A DNA stretch of 32,241 bases from Acidimicrobiia bacterium (GTDB taxonomy: Bacteria; Acidobacteriota; Terriglobia; Bryobacterales; Bryobacteraceae): contig VFZE01000057.1 of assembly GCA_016871315.1 (NCBI GenBank), forward strand, positions 1-32,241, given 5' to 3'. The position numbers and the translations under genes are program-made. This document shows, in pieces, positions 23,165 through 31,741 of the stretch. The notes under the pieces were generated by a model. That model ran no database searches and was not told the DNA's origin. It saw nothing but the letters and a program-made list of their open reading frames with translations. Positions within the stretch are counted from its first letter, which is position 1. Every line of letters starts with the position of its first letter.

Positions 23165-25083
23165 TTCAGTTCGTGGGCGCCGGGAAGCAATACGGCTCGA
23201 AAATCCTGTTTGAAGATCTCGACTGGATGTTGACGCCGGTGGAGCGCGTGGGGATCGTGGGCGGGAACGGGACGGGGAAGTCGACACTGCTGAAGGTGCT
23301 GGCGGGGTTGGAGGGGCTGGATCGCGGCGCGGTGAATCAAGCGAAGGGGATCACGATCGGGTACCTGCCGCAGGAGGGGCTGCCGCTGGAGGGGCGCACG
23401 GTGTTCGCCGAGTGCATGAGCGTGTTCGACGATCTGCTGGAAAATGAGAAGGAGATGGAGCGGCTGACCCGGCGGATGGCGGAATTGCAGCCGTCGAGCG
23501 CGGAGTACGGGCAGGTGGCGGAGAGGTTTCATCAGTTGGAGACGGAGTTCGTGGCGCGGGACGGCTACGCGTTGGAGGCGAAGGTGGGCACGGTGCTGGC
23601 GGGGCTGAGTTTTCCGAAGCACGGCTGGCACCGTCCGACGGAGGAGTTTTCCGGCGGCTGGCAGATGCGGATCGCGCTGGCGAAGCTGCTGCTGGCGCGG
23701 CCGAATTTGCTGCTGCTGGACGAGCCGACGAATCATCTGGATTTGGAGGCGCGGAACTGGTTGGAGGAGTTTCTGGCGGGGTATCCGCACGCGTTTGTGG
23801 TGATTTCGCACGACCGGTATTTCCTGGACGTGTCGACGAAGAAGATCATCGAGATCTGGAACAAGCGGGTCCATTTCTATCCGGGCAACTATGAGAAGTA
23901 CCTCCACCAGAAGACGGAGCGGATTGAGCAGATTCGCGCGGCGTACACCAACCAGCAGGCGAAGATCGAGCAGCTGGAGGTGTTCATCAACCGGTTCCGG
24001 TACCAGGCGACGAAGGCGAAGCAGGTGCAGAGCCGGATCAAGGAGCTGGAGCGGATGGAGCGTGTGGAGGCTCCGCCGCCGGAGGAGAAGACGATCCACT
24101 TCACGTTTCCGCAGCCGAAGCAGAGCGGGCGCATTGTGGCGGAGTTACGCGGCGTGGCGAAGAGTTTCGGGGATCACGAGGTCTTTGCCGGGGTGCAGTT
24201 CACGCTCGAGCGCGGGGACCGGGTGGCGCTGGTGGGTGTGAACGGCGCGGGGAAGTCGACACTGATCAAGCTGCTGGCGGGTGTCGAGCCGGTGACGGCG
24301 GGCGAGTATCAGCTGGGGCATAACGTGCAGCTCGAGTATTTCGCGCAGGATCAGTACAGGGAGCTGGATGCGGGGGCGAACCTGATGGATGATATTTCGG
24401 CGGTCGCTCCCCGGGCGACGACGACGGAGCTGCGGAATTTGCTGGGGTGCTTCTTGTTCTCCGGCGATGATGTGTACAAGAAGATGGGGGTGCTGTCGGG
24501 CGGGGAGCGGAACCGGTACGCGCTGGCGCGGCTACTGCTGAAGCCCGCCAATTTCTTGCTGCTGGACGAGCCGACCAATCACCTGGATATGCGGGCGAAG
24601 GACGTTCTTCTGGAGGCGCTGCTGAACTACACGGGGACGGTGGTTTTTGTTTCCCACGACCGGTATTTTCTGGATATGGTGGCGACGCGGGTCTTCGAGA
24701 TCGGGGACGGGGAGGTGAAGATTTATCCGGGCAATTACGAGGATTATTTGTGGCGGATCAGCGGCCAGGGGTCGGCCGCCGTGGAGGAGGAGGCCGCGGC
24801 GGAGACGGTGACGAATGCCGAGCCGGCGGCGGAGCCGGTGAAGCGGGTGAATCCGCTGAAGGTGGAGAAGTGGAAGAGGCGGCAGGAGGAGATTGAGGAG
24901 GACGTGGCGAAGCTGGAGGCGGCGATTGGCGAGTTGGAACGATCGCTGGCGGTGTTCGTAAGCGCGGAGGAGACGGCGAGGCAGAGCGTGGATCTCGAGT
25001 CGGCGCGGCGGGAGGTGGAGAAGCGGATGGAGGAGTGGGAGAGGTTGTCGGTGGCGATTGAGGAGGGTGTGGAGGGGGGCTAG
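23161..25083 (+). CDS. ABC-F family ATPase (Uup/YdiF-like), ribosome-associated
   Basis: This 640-residue protein has two ABC domains and no membrane segments, the mark of ABC-F translation factors that act at the ribosomal E site. Domain 1: Walker A GGNGTGKST (34-42), signature FSGGWQ (163-168), Walker B LLLDEPTNHLD (184-194). The charged interdomain linker (about 245-303, with RYQATKAKQVQSRIKELERM) is the P-site tRNA interaction motif. Domain 2: Walker A GVNGAGKST (359-367), signature LSGGER (445-450), LDEPTNHLD (468-476). An acidic linker and a C-terminal coiled coil (about 560-640) follow, as in Uup, where it binds DNA or ribosome. It is complete. The exact role (stalling rescue or general factor) is not decidable; antibiotic resistance is not indicated. 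Confidence 0.9.
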   Translation: MIQFVGAGKQYGSKILFEDLDWMLTPVERVGIVGGNGTGKSTLLKVLAGLEGLDRGAVNQAKGITIGYLPQEGLPLEGRTVFAECMSVFDDLLENEKEMERLTRRMAELQPSSAEYGQVAERFHQLETEFVARDGYALEAKVGTVLAGLSFPKHGWHRPTEEFSGGWQMRIALAKLLLARPNLLLLDEPTNHLDLEARNWLEEFLAGYPHAFVVISHDRYFLDVSTKKIIEIWNKRVHFYPGNYEKYLHQKTERIEQIRAAYTNQQAKIEQLEVFINRFRYQATKAKQVQSRIKELERMERVEAPPPEEKTIHFTFPQPKQSGRIVAELRGVAKSFGDHEVFAGVQFTLERGDRVALVGVNGAGKSTLIKLLAGVEPVTAGEYQLGHNVQLEYFAQDQYRELDAGANLMDDISAVAPRATTTELRNLLGCFLFSGDDVYKKMGVLSGGERNRYALARLLLKPANFLLLDEPTNHLDMRAKDVLLEALLNYTGTVVFVSHDRYFLDMVATRVFEIGDGEVKIYPGNYEDYLWRISGQGSAAVEEEAAAETVTNAEPAAEPVKRVNPLKVEKWKRRQEEIEEDVAKLEAAIGELERSLAVFVSAEETARQSVDLESARREVEKRMEEWERLSVAIEEGVEGG

Positions 25084-25092
25084 AGGGGAGAT

Positions 25093-25106
25093 GACTTATA
25101 TAAGTC
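25093..25106. promoter_or_regulatory. Perfect 14-bp palindrome, possible operator with -10 box
   Basis: GACTTATATAAGTC reads the same on both strands. It stands 10 bases after the ABC-F stop and 19 bases before the ATG of the antitoxin-like ORF, and contains a TATATAA core that could double as a -10 box. Ribbon-helix-helix antitoxins typically repress their own promoter by binding such palindromes, so it may be an autoregulatory operator. Confidence 0.4.
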
Positions 25107-25125
25107 GCGACGCTACCATCAATGC

Positions 25126-25359
25126 ATGAAGCCGGGAACGGTCCGAACTTCTATCGATCTGCCACGAGATCTCCACCGGCGGCTCCGCGAAGCGGCCGCC
25201 CGCATCAGTCAATCCCAAGTAGTCGAACGTCTCCGGCCTGCCCTGCCCTCGTCGGCGGCGCCGCGGAACCGCTTCGATCTGGCCCGTGGCTGCGAGATCC
25301 CCCAACGCTTCCAGTCCGGGCCGCAACGCAGTGCCGCTACTTGGCTGGCGATAGTGTGA
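25126..25359 (+). CDS. Ribbon-helix-helix antitoxin-like ORF, C-terminal part unrelated
   Basis: The first 26 codons encode TVRTSIDLPRDLHRRLREAA, which fits the start of Arc/CopG-type (ribbon-helix-helix) antitoxins found with PIN toxins: a beta strand TVRTSIDLP and a first helix. The second helix and the usual basic, proline-containing tail are not there; the remaining 50 residues look like translated non-coding DNA. The likely history is a truncated antitoxin gene reading into foreign sequence. No toxin gene follows in either direction. A perfect palindrome lies just upstream and may be its old operator. The gap 25084-25514 holds no other convincing gene. Confidence 0.4.
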   Translation: MKPGTVRTSIDLPRDLHRRLREAAARISQSQVVERLRPALPSSAAPRNRFDLARGCEIPQRFQSGPQRSAATWLAIV

Positions 25360-25480
25360 TCCTCTTTTTGCCGGTCAGAGGATACACCCCCGTCCTGGTC
25401 AAGCCAACCGCCCGCTTTACTTGTACATTGGAATTAACCAGCTCAAACACCGCCGGTCCATACGTGATCGGATCATCCAT
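25337..25480 (-). CDS. 47-residue hypothetical ORF
   Basis: A short open frame on the minus strand encodes a basic, beta-prone peptide (MDDPITYGPAVFELVNSN to KKRITLSPAK). I do not recognise it. The base composition is less GC-rich than its neighbours, and there is no strong ribosome site (only CTGAGAT). It could be a small gene, a remnant, or chance. It follows the GNAT-like gene on the same strand. Confidence 0.2.
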   Translation of the reverse strand: MDDPITYGPAVFELVNSNVQVKRAVGLTRTGVYPLTGKKRITLSPAK

Positions 25481-25514
25481 ATCTCAGGAAATCGCTACGA
25501 GTTACCGGCCCGAA

Positions 25515-26984
25515 TCACTCGCCCGCTTCCAGTATCCCTTCCCATAGCCGCTTGTCACGGCGCATCGCATCCAGGTAAACCGTCTCCTCCGGCGCGCGTT
25601 TGGCCTCCTCGAGAACCCACAGCCGCTTCGCCAGCGCCGGAGCTTTCCCCAGTGCCAGCGTCATCGTCAACCGGTGAAGATCGAAGTTGTGCCACCGCTC
25701 GGGGTGGGAGCCGGGAAATCCGAAAATCATCGGCCGGCGGCTCAGACGGCGCAAGACCGTTTTGGGAGTCCGGTAGCCGGGCCTCGTGGCGATCTTCTTT
25801 TCTTCCCGCTCCGTGAGACGCCGCAGATCCGCATCCACGGACTCGTAGCCCAGCTTGCGGTAAAACCAGAAGGCCCCCGCGTCGACAGCCTCCTCGTTGT
25901 CGTGGCCGATTTGATACGGGTCCAGCCAAAAGCAGGTGGCCCCGGCCGCCTGATGGAAAAGTTTCAGCAGCCGCGAGTAGAGCCACGCCGTTTCGCCTTC
26001 GCGGAACGTGTAATAGAGATTGAAGCCTGCCTCCACACGGTCCAGCAACGAAAGCCCTTCGAAGTAGCCGATCGGGACGCCGTTCTTCCAGATCGTCACC
26101 GCATGGTAGGCGCGCAGCGGCAAGCGGCGCTTGGGCGGCAGTCCCCACCAATAAAAGACAACGCCCCGGCCCGCATCGTATTCATGGACGTGGCGCGCGT
26201 CGCCCCATGTGAAGCCGTACAGTTCGCGGTAGCGGACAGCGGAGGTGTCCTGGGCAAGATCGATAACGCGCCGCCCTTCGCGGTGCGAGAGTTTGCGCAC
26301 AGCCAGGGCAGGCTCGGATACCACCGCCGGGAGCGAAACCTCCGAGCGCGCGATCAGCCCCCGCCGGTGGTGGAAATTCCTTCGCCCCTCCAGACGCATG
26401 TGCGTGCGCGTGGCGGGCGAGTCCTCCAGTTGCCACTCGATGGGAATCTCGGCCGCGTCGAAGCATTCGCTGTTCTCGACCAGCCAGCCGAGACCGCCGG
26501 CCGCCTCCACCCATTCCCGGTACGGTGGGCGCGCCTCCACCAGAGCCTCGTCCTCGTAGTAAGGCAGCAGCCCGTTGAGCGCGTGAGCCAGGCGCGCCGG
26601 TTGATCGTATGCGTCCCAGGCAAGACGCATCGCCCCACCGTGCCGCGCAAGCAGAAGCCGCACAAGGTCGCGCGTGAACACGCCGCAGAGGCCCGTTCCG
26701 GCAATGCCGGACATGTCCGGCTCCTCCAGCATTCCCGTTTCGGCCAGCTTCGCCACGCGGCCCGAGAAGCTGGCAAGAATCTCCTCCGCCAATCGCAGCA
26801 CGGCGGCCGAGGGAGCGTAGGCGCGGAAGAACAGCAGCGCTTCGTGAAATCGAATCAGCTCGGCCGGTCCGCTGATGCGACGCCGCGCCAGTTGCCGCAG
26901 CAGTGCCGGCAGCTTCTCCATTTCCGGTTGCCCGAAGCGTCGTTTGCAGGTCTCGACAGCGCGGAGCAGCGCGGCAGTGGTCAT
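25515..26984 (-). CDS. Unknown protein with GNAT-like C-terminal half
   Basis: The protein has 489 residues from the ATG at 26984; a TTG at 27071 would add 29 basic residues that look unlike a real N-terminus. I do not know the family. The N-terminal 150 residues are helical and leucine-rich (LPALLRQLARRRISGPAELI). The part from about 300 to 380 has the look of a GNAT acyltransferase: a central strand GVPIGYFEGLSLLD, a helix ETAWLYSRLLKLFHQAAGA, and a late FWFYRKLGYESV, the typical GNAT ending FYxKLGFE. A tryptophan- and tyrosine-rich segment (VVFYWWGLPPKRRL) lies before it. No signal peptide or membrane segment is seen. The gene stands alone between the antitoxin-like remnant and dnaE, and transcribes away from dnaE. 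Role unknown. Confidence 0.65.
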   Translation of the reverse strand: MTTAALLRAVETCKRRFGQPEMEKLPALLRQLARRRISGPAELIRFHEALLFFRAYAPSAAVLRLAEEILASFSGRVAKLAETGMLEEPDMSGIAGTGLCGVFTRDLVRLLLARHGGAMRLAWDAYDQPARLAHALNGLLPYYEDEALVEARPPYREWVEAAGGLGWLVENSECFDAAEIPIEWQLEDSPATRTHMRLEGRRNFHHRRGLIARSEVSLPAVVSEPALAVRKLSHREGRRVIDLAQDTSAVRYRELYGFTWGDARHVHEYDAGRGVVFYWWGLPPKRRLPLRAYHAVTIWKNGVPIGYFEGLSLLDRVEAGFNLYYTFREGETAWLYSRLLKLFHQAAGATCFWLDPYQIGHDNEEAVDAGAFWFYRKLGYESVDADLRRLTEREEKKIATRPGYRTPKTVLRRLSRRPMIFGFPGSHPERWHNFDLHRLTMTLALGKAPALAKRLWVLEEAKRAPEETVYLDAMRRDKRLWEGILEAGE

Positions 26985-27156
26985 TCGGATCAGTCTACTG
27001 CACGGCGGCGCGAACGTCCTCTCCTCCAACCAGCGCTTCTGGAAACTCTTCGACCGCGCCGCCCGCGGCAAGACCGGGAAAAGCCTCGACCTAATCTAGT
27101 CTTGGAACACTCCGCGCCCCGCCTCCTGACTCGTCTCCCCACTTCACCCAACCGGG

Positions 27157-27162
27157 TAAAAT
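27157..27162 (+). promoter_or_regulatory. Possible -10 element of dnaE
   Basis: TAAAAT (two mismatches to TATAAT) in the context GGGTAAAATGAAG lies 11 bases before the dnaE ATG, in the 189-base gap after the divergent GNAT-like gene. It would give a very short leader. No -35 box is recognisable. Confidence 0.3.
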
Positions 27163-27173
27163 GAAGTTCCGGA

Positions 27174-30100
27174 ATGTCTGTAAGCCCCTTCGTCCATCTT
27201 CACTGCCACACCGATTACTCCCTCCTCGACGGAGCCTGCGCCATTCCTCAGCTCATGCGCACCGTCGCCTCCCTCGATCAGCCCGCCGTCGCCATGACCG
27301 ACCATGGCAATCTCTTCGGCGCCGTCGAGTTCTACAACGAAGCCAGGCAGGCCGGCATCCACCCCGTCATCGGCTGCGAAGTCTACGTCGCCCAGCAGGA
27401 CCACACCGTCAAGAACGAATCCAACCGCTACAACCACCTCGTCCTGCTCTGCGAAAACCAGGATGGTTACCGCAACCTCATCAACCTCGTCTCCACCGGC
27501 TTCCTCGACGGCTTCTACTACAAGCCCCGCATCGATAAGGACCTCCTCGCACGCCATTCCAAGGGCCTCATCGCTCTCTCCGCCTGCCTCCGCGGCGACA
27601 TCAACGAAACCATCCTCGCTGACCGCTACGATCACGCCCGCCGCCTCGCCTACACCTACTCCGACATCTTCGGCAAAGGCAACTTCTTCCTCGAGCTCCA
27701 GGACCACGCCCTCGATCAGGACAAGATCGTTCTCCCCGCTCTCTACCGCATTGCGGCGGAAACCGGCATCCCCCTGGTCGCCACCAACGACTCGCACTAT
27801 CTCAAAAAGGACGACGCCCTCGCCCAGGAAATCCTCGTCTGCATCAACACCGGCAAGACTCTCTCCGACCCTAACCGCATGCGCTTCTCCGCGGCCGAGC
27901 TCTTCCTCAAGTCCCGCGCCGAAATGCTCCAGCTCTTCTCCCACGCCGAGGACGCCCTCGACCGCACCTGGGAAATCGCCCAGCGCTGCCGCGTCTCCCT
28001 CGAAAAGGTCAAGGAGCCATTCCCCCGCTTCGACGTTCCCGCCCTCCACACCATCGACTCCTACTTCGACTACGTCACCCGCGAAGGTTTCGAGCACCGC
28101 CGCCCGCGCCTCGAAGCTCTCGCCTCCCAAGGCCGCCTCAAAAATCCCATCCCCGTCTACCTCGAGCGCCTCGACAACGAGATCCGCATGATCCAGCAGG
28201 TGAACTTCCCCGGCTACTTCCTCATCGTTTGGGATTTCATCCGCCACGCCAAATCCAGGGGCATTCCCGTCGGCCCCGGCCGCGGTTCCGCCGCCGGCTC
28301 CCTCGTCGCCTATTCGCTCGGCATCACCGATATTGACCCGCTCGAATACGGCCTCCTCTTTGAGCGCTTCCTAAATCCCGAGCGCGTCTCCTTGCCCGAC
28401 ATCGACATCGACTTCTGCACTAACCGCCGCGGCGAAGTCATTCAGTACGTCACCGAAAAGTACGGCCGCGACTATGTCGCACAGATCATCACCTTCGGCA
28501 CTCTCGGCGCACGTCAGGCTATCAAGGACGTCGGCCGCGTCCTCGACATGAGCTTCGGCGACGTCGACAAGATCACCAAGCTCGTCCCCTCCCAGCCCCT
28601 CAACATCAAGCTCGATGAAGCCTTTGAAACCGAGCCCGCCTTTGGCGAGCTCCGCGCCGCCGATCCCAAAATCGATCAGCTCCTCACCAACGCCCGCAAG
28701 CTCGAAGGCATGGCCCGCAACGCCGGGGTCCACGCCGCCGGCGTCGTCATCTCCTCCACTCCTCTCAAGGAACTCGTCCCCCTTTACCGCACCAGCCGCG
28801 ATGAAGTCGTCACCCAGTACGACATGGTCGGCCTCGAAAAGCTCGACCTGCTCAAGATGGATTTCCTCGGCCTCACCACCCTCACCATCATTCATGACGC
28901 CGTCGACCTCATCCAGCTTCACCACGGCGTCGCAATCAACATCGATGAAATCCCCCTCGCCGACCCCAAAACCTTCGAGATCTTCTCCAAGGGCTTCACC
29001 TCCGGCGTCTTCCAGTTTGAATCCGGCGGCATGCGCGACATTCTCCGCCGCTATGAGCCGGACCGCTTCACAGACTTAATCGCGCTCAACGCCCTCTACC
29101 GCCCCGGCCCCATGAAGATGATCGACGACTACATCGATCGCAAACACGGCCGCAAACAGGTCTCCTTTGAGCTCCCCATCCTTAAGGACATCCTCGAGGA
29201 AACCTACGGCGTCATGGTTTATCAGGAGCAGGTGATGCAGATCTCCAACCGCGTCGCCGGCTACTCCCTCGGCGATGCCGACATCCTCCGCCGCGCCATG
29301 GGCAAAAAGAAGCAGGAGGAAATGGACTCCCAGCGCGTCCGTTTCCTCACCGGCGCAAAAGCCAAAAACATCCCCCCACGCAAGGCCGAAAAAATCTTCG
29401 AGCAGATGGCCGAGTTCGCCAAGTACGGCTTCAACAAATCCCACTCCGCCGCCTACGCCTACCTCGCTTACATCACCGCTTACCTCAAGGCTCACTATCC
29501 GGTCGCCTTCATGTCCGCCCTGCTCACTTCGGAAACCGGCAACATCGCCAAGGTCGTCAAGTACATCAATGAGTGCCGCGACATGGGCATCCGCGTCCTG
29601 CCGCCCGATGTCAACCACTCCCATCTCAACTTCACCCCCGACGGCGAAGCCATCCGCTTCGGCCTCGGCGCAATCAAGAACCTCGGAGCCTCAGCCGTCG
29701 AAACCATCATCAAGGCGCGCGATGAGCACGGCCAATTCAAAACCCTCACCCAGTTCTGCGAGCGTATCGATTACTCCGTCATCAACAAGCGCGCCATTGA
29801 AAGCCTCATCAAGGCCGGCGCCCTCGACGCCCTCGACGGCGCCCGCTCCCAGCTCCTCGCCGGTCTCGACTCCCGCATGGAAGCCGGTCAGCGCGCCTGG
29901 CGCGACCGCGAATCCGGCCAGACCGGCCTTTTCGCCGCCTTCGTCCAGCAGGAACAACCCGAAAATCCCCTCCCCAACGTCCCCGACTGGGAGCCAAAAC
30001 AAAAACTCACCGGCGAAAAAGAGGTCCTCGGCTTCTACGTCACCGGCCATCCCCTCGACGAATTCCGCGAAAAAGTCGCCGACCTCGCCTCGCATAACTC

Positions 30101-30629
30101 CTCCGCTCTCGAAGGCCTCTCCCGCGGCACGGACATCGCCATCTGCGGCGTCGTTACCGGCATTCAGCGACGCCGCAACAGGGAAGGCAAGCCCTGGGCC
30201 AGCTTTCAGCTGGAAGACTGGCTCGGCGCCGCTGAATGCCTTGTCTTCGCCTCCACCTACGAGACCATGTCCGCCGACCTCGCCGAAGACCGTGCCGTCC
30301 TCGTCCGCGGCCTCGCCCTGCCCGAGGAAAACGCCCCCGCCAAAATCTCCGTTAAGGAAATCGTCCCCCTCGAATTCGCCGGCATCCAGCTCCCCCGCCT
30401 CATTTCCATCAAGGTCCCCCTCACTCGCGGCGACTCCGACAAAGCCTCCGAGCTCACTCACCTCTTCCAGCGCAAGCCCGGTGAGGCCGAAGTCCGCCTC
30501 CGCCTGGAAAAACCACGCGACTTTTCGATTATCCTGGATGTTGCCGCGCGCGTCCGCCCCGACAAGGAATTCTGCGCCGAAGTCGAGCGCATCTGCGGAC
30601 CGCAGTCGATGGAGGTCTTGGCCAACTGA
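27174..30629 (+). CDS. dnaE: DNA polymerase III subunit alpha
   Basis: DnaE is the catalytic subunit of the replicative DNA polymerase. At 1151 residues it is full length. The N-terminal PHP domain keeps its metal-binding motif ([13 protein letters not shown], 8-20, then AMTDHGN), so it may retain proofreading or a structural metal site. The C-family palm carries the catalytic aspartates in LPDIDIDF (D409, D411) and [10 protein letters not shown] (D563), with PGRGSAAGS before them and LYRPGPM after. [19 protein letters not shown] marks the fingers. The internal clamp-binding motif QTGLF is at 916-920 and an OB-fold follows at about 980-1070. Its third codon bases are overwhelmingly C, opposite to the G of the accD region. 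accA starts in its stop codon (TGATG), the dnaE-accA order also known from E. coli. Confidence 0.96.
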   Translation: MSVSPFVHLHCHTDYSLLDGACAIPQLMRTVASLDQPAVAMTDHGNLFGAVEFYNEARQAGIHPVIGCEVYVAQQDHTVKNESNRYNHLVLLCENQDGYRNLINLVSTGFLDGFYYKPRIDKDLLARHSKGLIALSACLRGDINETILADRYDHARRLAYTYSDIFGKGNFFLELQDHALDQDKIVLPALYRIAAETGIPLVATNDSHYLKKDDALAQEILVCINTGKTLSDPNRMRFSAAELFLKSRAEMLQLFSHAEDALDRTWEIAQRCRVSLEKVKEPFPRFDVPALHTIDSYFDYVTREGFEHRRPRLEALASQGRLKNPIPVYLERLDNEIRMIQQVNFPGYFLIVWDFIRHAKSRGIPVGPGRGSAAGSLVAYSLGITDIDPLEYGLLFERFLNPERVSLPDIDIDFCTNRRGEVIQYVTEKYGRDYVAQIITFGTLGARQAIKDVGRVLDMSFGDVDKITKLVPSQPLNIKLDEAFETEPAFGELRAADPKIDQLLTNARKLEGMARNAGVHAAGVVISSTPLKELVPLYRTSRDEVVTQYDMVGLEKLDLLKMDFLGLTTLTIIHDAVDLIQLHHGVAINIDEIPLADPKTFEIFSKGFTSGVFQFESGGMRDILRRYEPDRFTDLIALNALYRPGPMKMIDDYIDRKHGRKQVSFELPILKDILEETYGVMVYQEQVMQISNRVAGYSLGDADILRRAMGKKKQEEMDSQRVRFLTGAKAKNIPPRKAEKIFEQMAEFAKYGFNKSHSAAYAYLAYITAYLKAHYPVAFMSALLTSETGNIAKVVKYINECRDMGIRVLPPDVNHSHLNFTPDGEAIRFGLGAIKNLGASAVETIIKARDEHGQFKTLTQFCERIDYSVINKRAIESLIKAGALDALDGARSQLLAGLDSRMEAGQRAWRDRESGQTGLFAAFVQQEQPENPLPNVPDWEPKQKLTGEKEVLGFYVTGHPLDEFREKVADLASHNSSALEGLSRGTDIAICGVVTGIQRRRNREGKPWASFQLEDWLGAAECLVFASTYETMSADLAEDRAVLVRGLALPEENAPAKISVKEIVPLEFAGIQLPRLISIKVPLTRGDSDKASELTHLFQRKPGEAEVRLRLEKPRDFSIILDVAARVRPDKEFCAEVERICGPQSMEVLAN

Positions 30630-31459
30630 TGTCTTCTCAAACTCCGGCTCCCGCCCCCGATTCCGCCTGGGCTCGCGTTCAGTTGGCACGTCATCCCAAG
30701 CGCCCACATTCCCTCGATTACATCCAGCGCCTCATCGCCGGCTTCCATGAGCTCCACGGCGACCGCCGCTTTGCCGACGACGCCGCCATCGTCGGCGGCT
30801 TCGGCTACCTCCGTGACCGTCCCGTCATGGTCATCGGCCAGCAAAAGGGCCGCGACACCAAACAAAAGCTCCACCGCAACTTCGGCATGCCCAAGCCCGA
30901 AGGCTACCGCAAGGCCCTACGCCTCATGCAGCTTGCCGCCAAATTCCGCCGCCCCATCGTCACCTTGCTCGACACCCCAGGCGCTTACCCCGGCATCGAT
31001 GCCGAAGAGCGCGGCCAGGCCGAAGCCATCGCCTACAACCTTCGCGAAATGGCCCGCCTTCCGGTCCCCATCGTCAGCGTCGTCATCGGTGAAGGCGGCT
31101 CCGGCGGAGCTCTCGGTCTCGGCGTCGGCAATCGCATCCTCATTCTCGAAAACGCCGTCTACTCCGTCATCAGCCCGGAATCCTGCGCCGCCATCATCTG
31201 GCGCGACGCCGCTCACGCCGAAAAAGCCGCCGCCGCGCTCCGCCTCACCGCCCCCGAACTCCTCCAATTCGGCCTCGTCGACGCCATCGTCGAAGAGCCC
31301 GGCGAAGGCGCACACGCCGAACCCGACGCCGCCTCTTTCCAGCTCGGCAACGCCCTTGCCGGCGCACTCGACGAACTCTCCCACCTCTCCCCCGAGCAGC
31401 TCATGGAAGACCGCTACCGCAAGTTCCGCTCCATGGGTTCCTTCTTCCAGGAGGTCTAG
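30629..31459 (+). CDS. accA: Acetyl-CoA carboxylase carboxyltransferase subunit alpha, N-terminally short
   Basis: AccA completes the malonyl-CoA-forming carboxyltransferase with AccD. The core is intact: [96 protein letters not shown] and [15 protein letters not shown]. At 276 residues it lacks about 45 found at the N-terminus of E. coli AccA (the helical segment before the ARHP motif). Whether this is normal in the lineage or another loss is unclear. Its ATG shares one base with the dnaE stop, so it depends on dnaE translation. Third-base use is C-rich as in dnaE and unlike accD. Confidence 0.93.
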   Translation: MSSQTPAPAPDSAWARVQLARHPKRPHSLDYIQRLIAGFHELHGDRRFADDAAIVGGFGYLRDRPVMVIGQQKGRDTKQKLHRNFGMPKPEGYRKALRLMQLAAKFRRPIVTLLDTPGAYPGIDAEERGQAEAIAYNLREMARLPVPIVSVVIGEGGSGGALGLGVGNRILILENAVYSVISPESCAAIIWRDAAHAEKAAAALRLTAPELLQFGLVDAIVEEPGEGAHAEPDAASFQLGNALAGALDELSHLSPEQLMEDRYRKFRSMGSFFQEV

Positions 31460-31465
31460 CCGCAC

Positions 31466-31741
31466 GTGAAGAAGCTCGGACTCTGGATCACCCTCATCCT
31501 CGGCATCGTTTTCGCCGCCATCATGTACACCTCCACCCGCGGCCTCCGCAGCTTCCGCGTCGAAGTCTGCATCAATTACCAGGGCCGCTCCGCCTGCCGC
31601 ACCGCTTCCGGCGCAACCGAGGAAGCCGCCATGCGCACCGCACGCGATAACGCCTGCGCCATGATCTCCTCCGGCATGACCGATTCCATCGCTTGCCAGA
31701 ACACTCCCCCATCCAAGGTCGCTTGGCTCGAAAAAAAATGA
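31466..31741 (+). CDS. Small single-pass membrane protein, unknown function
   Basis: This 91-residue protein begins at GTG 31466; the site GGAGG within the last codons of accA is about 11 bases upstream. Residues 5-22 (LGLWITLILGIVFAAIMY) form one membrane helix, followed by a mostly polar domain with four cysteines: FRVEVCINYQGRSACRTASG, then RDNACAMISS and IACQNTP. The cysteines could pair if the domain is outside the cytoplasm. I do not recognise a family. It is in the dnaE-accA unit and overlaps the next gene by ATGA. Confidence 0.6.
   Translation: MKKLGLWITLILGIVFAAIMYTSTRGLRSFRVEVCINYQGRSACRTASGATEEAAMRTARDNACAMISSGMTDSIACQNTPPSKVAWLEKK

Noticed and set aside
25096-25326. 76-codon minus-strand ORF opposite the antitoxin-like ORF
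   Set aside because: No family resemblance (repeated arginines, no ribosome site), and it covers the palindrome, which is more likely regulatory.
25674-27164. 496-codon plus-strand frame opposite the GNAT-like gene
   Set aside because: No recognisable motif; composition is that of antisense. The minus-strand frame shows GNAT-like features and normal amino-acid composition.
27144-28247. 367-codon minus-strand frame opposite the dnaE start
   Set aside because: Glu/Val/Gly/Asp-rich antisense product produced by the C-rich third bases of dnaE.
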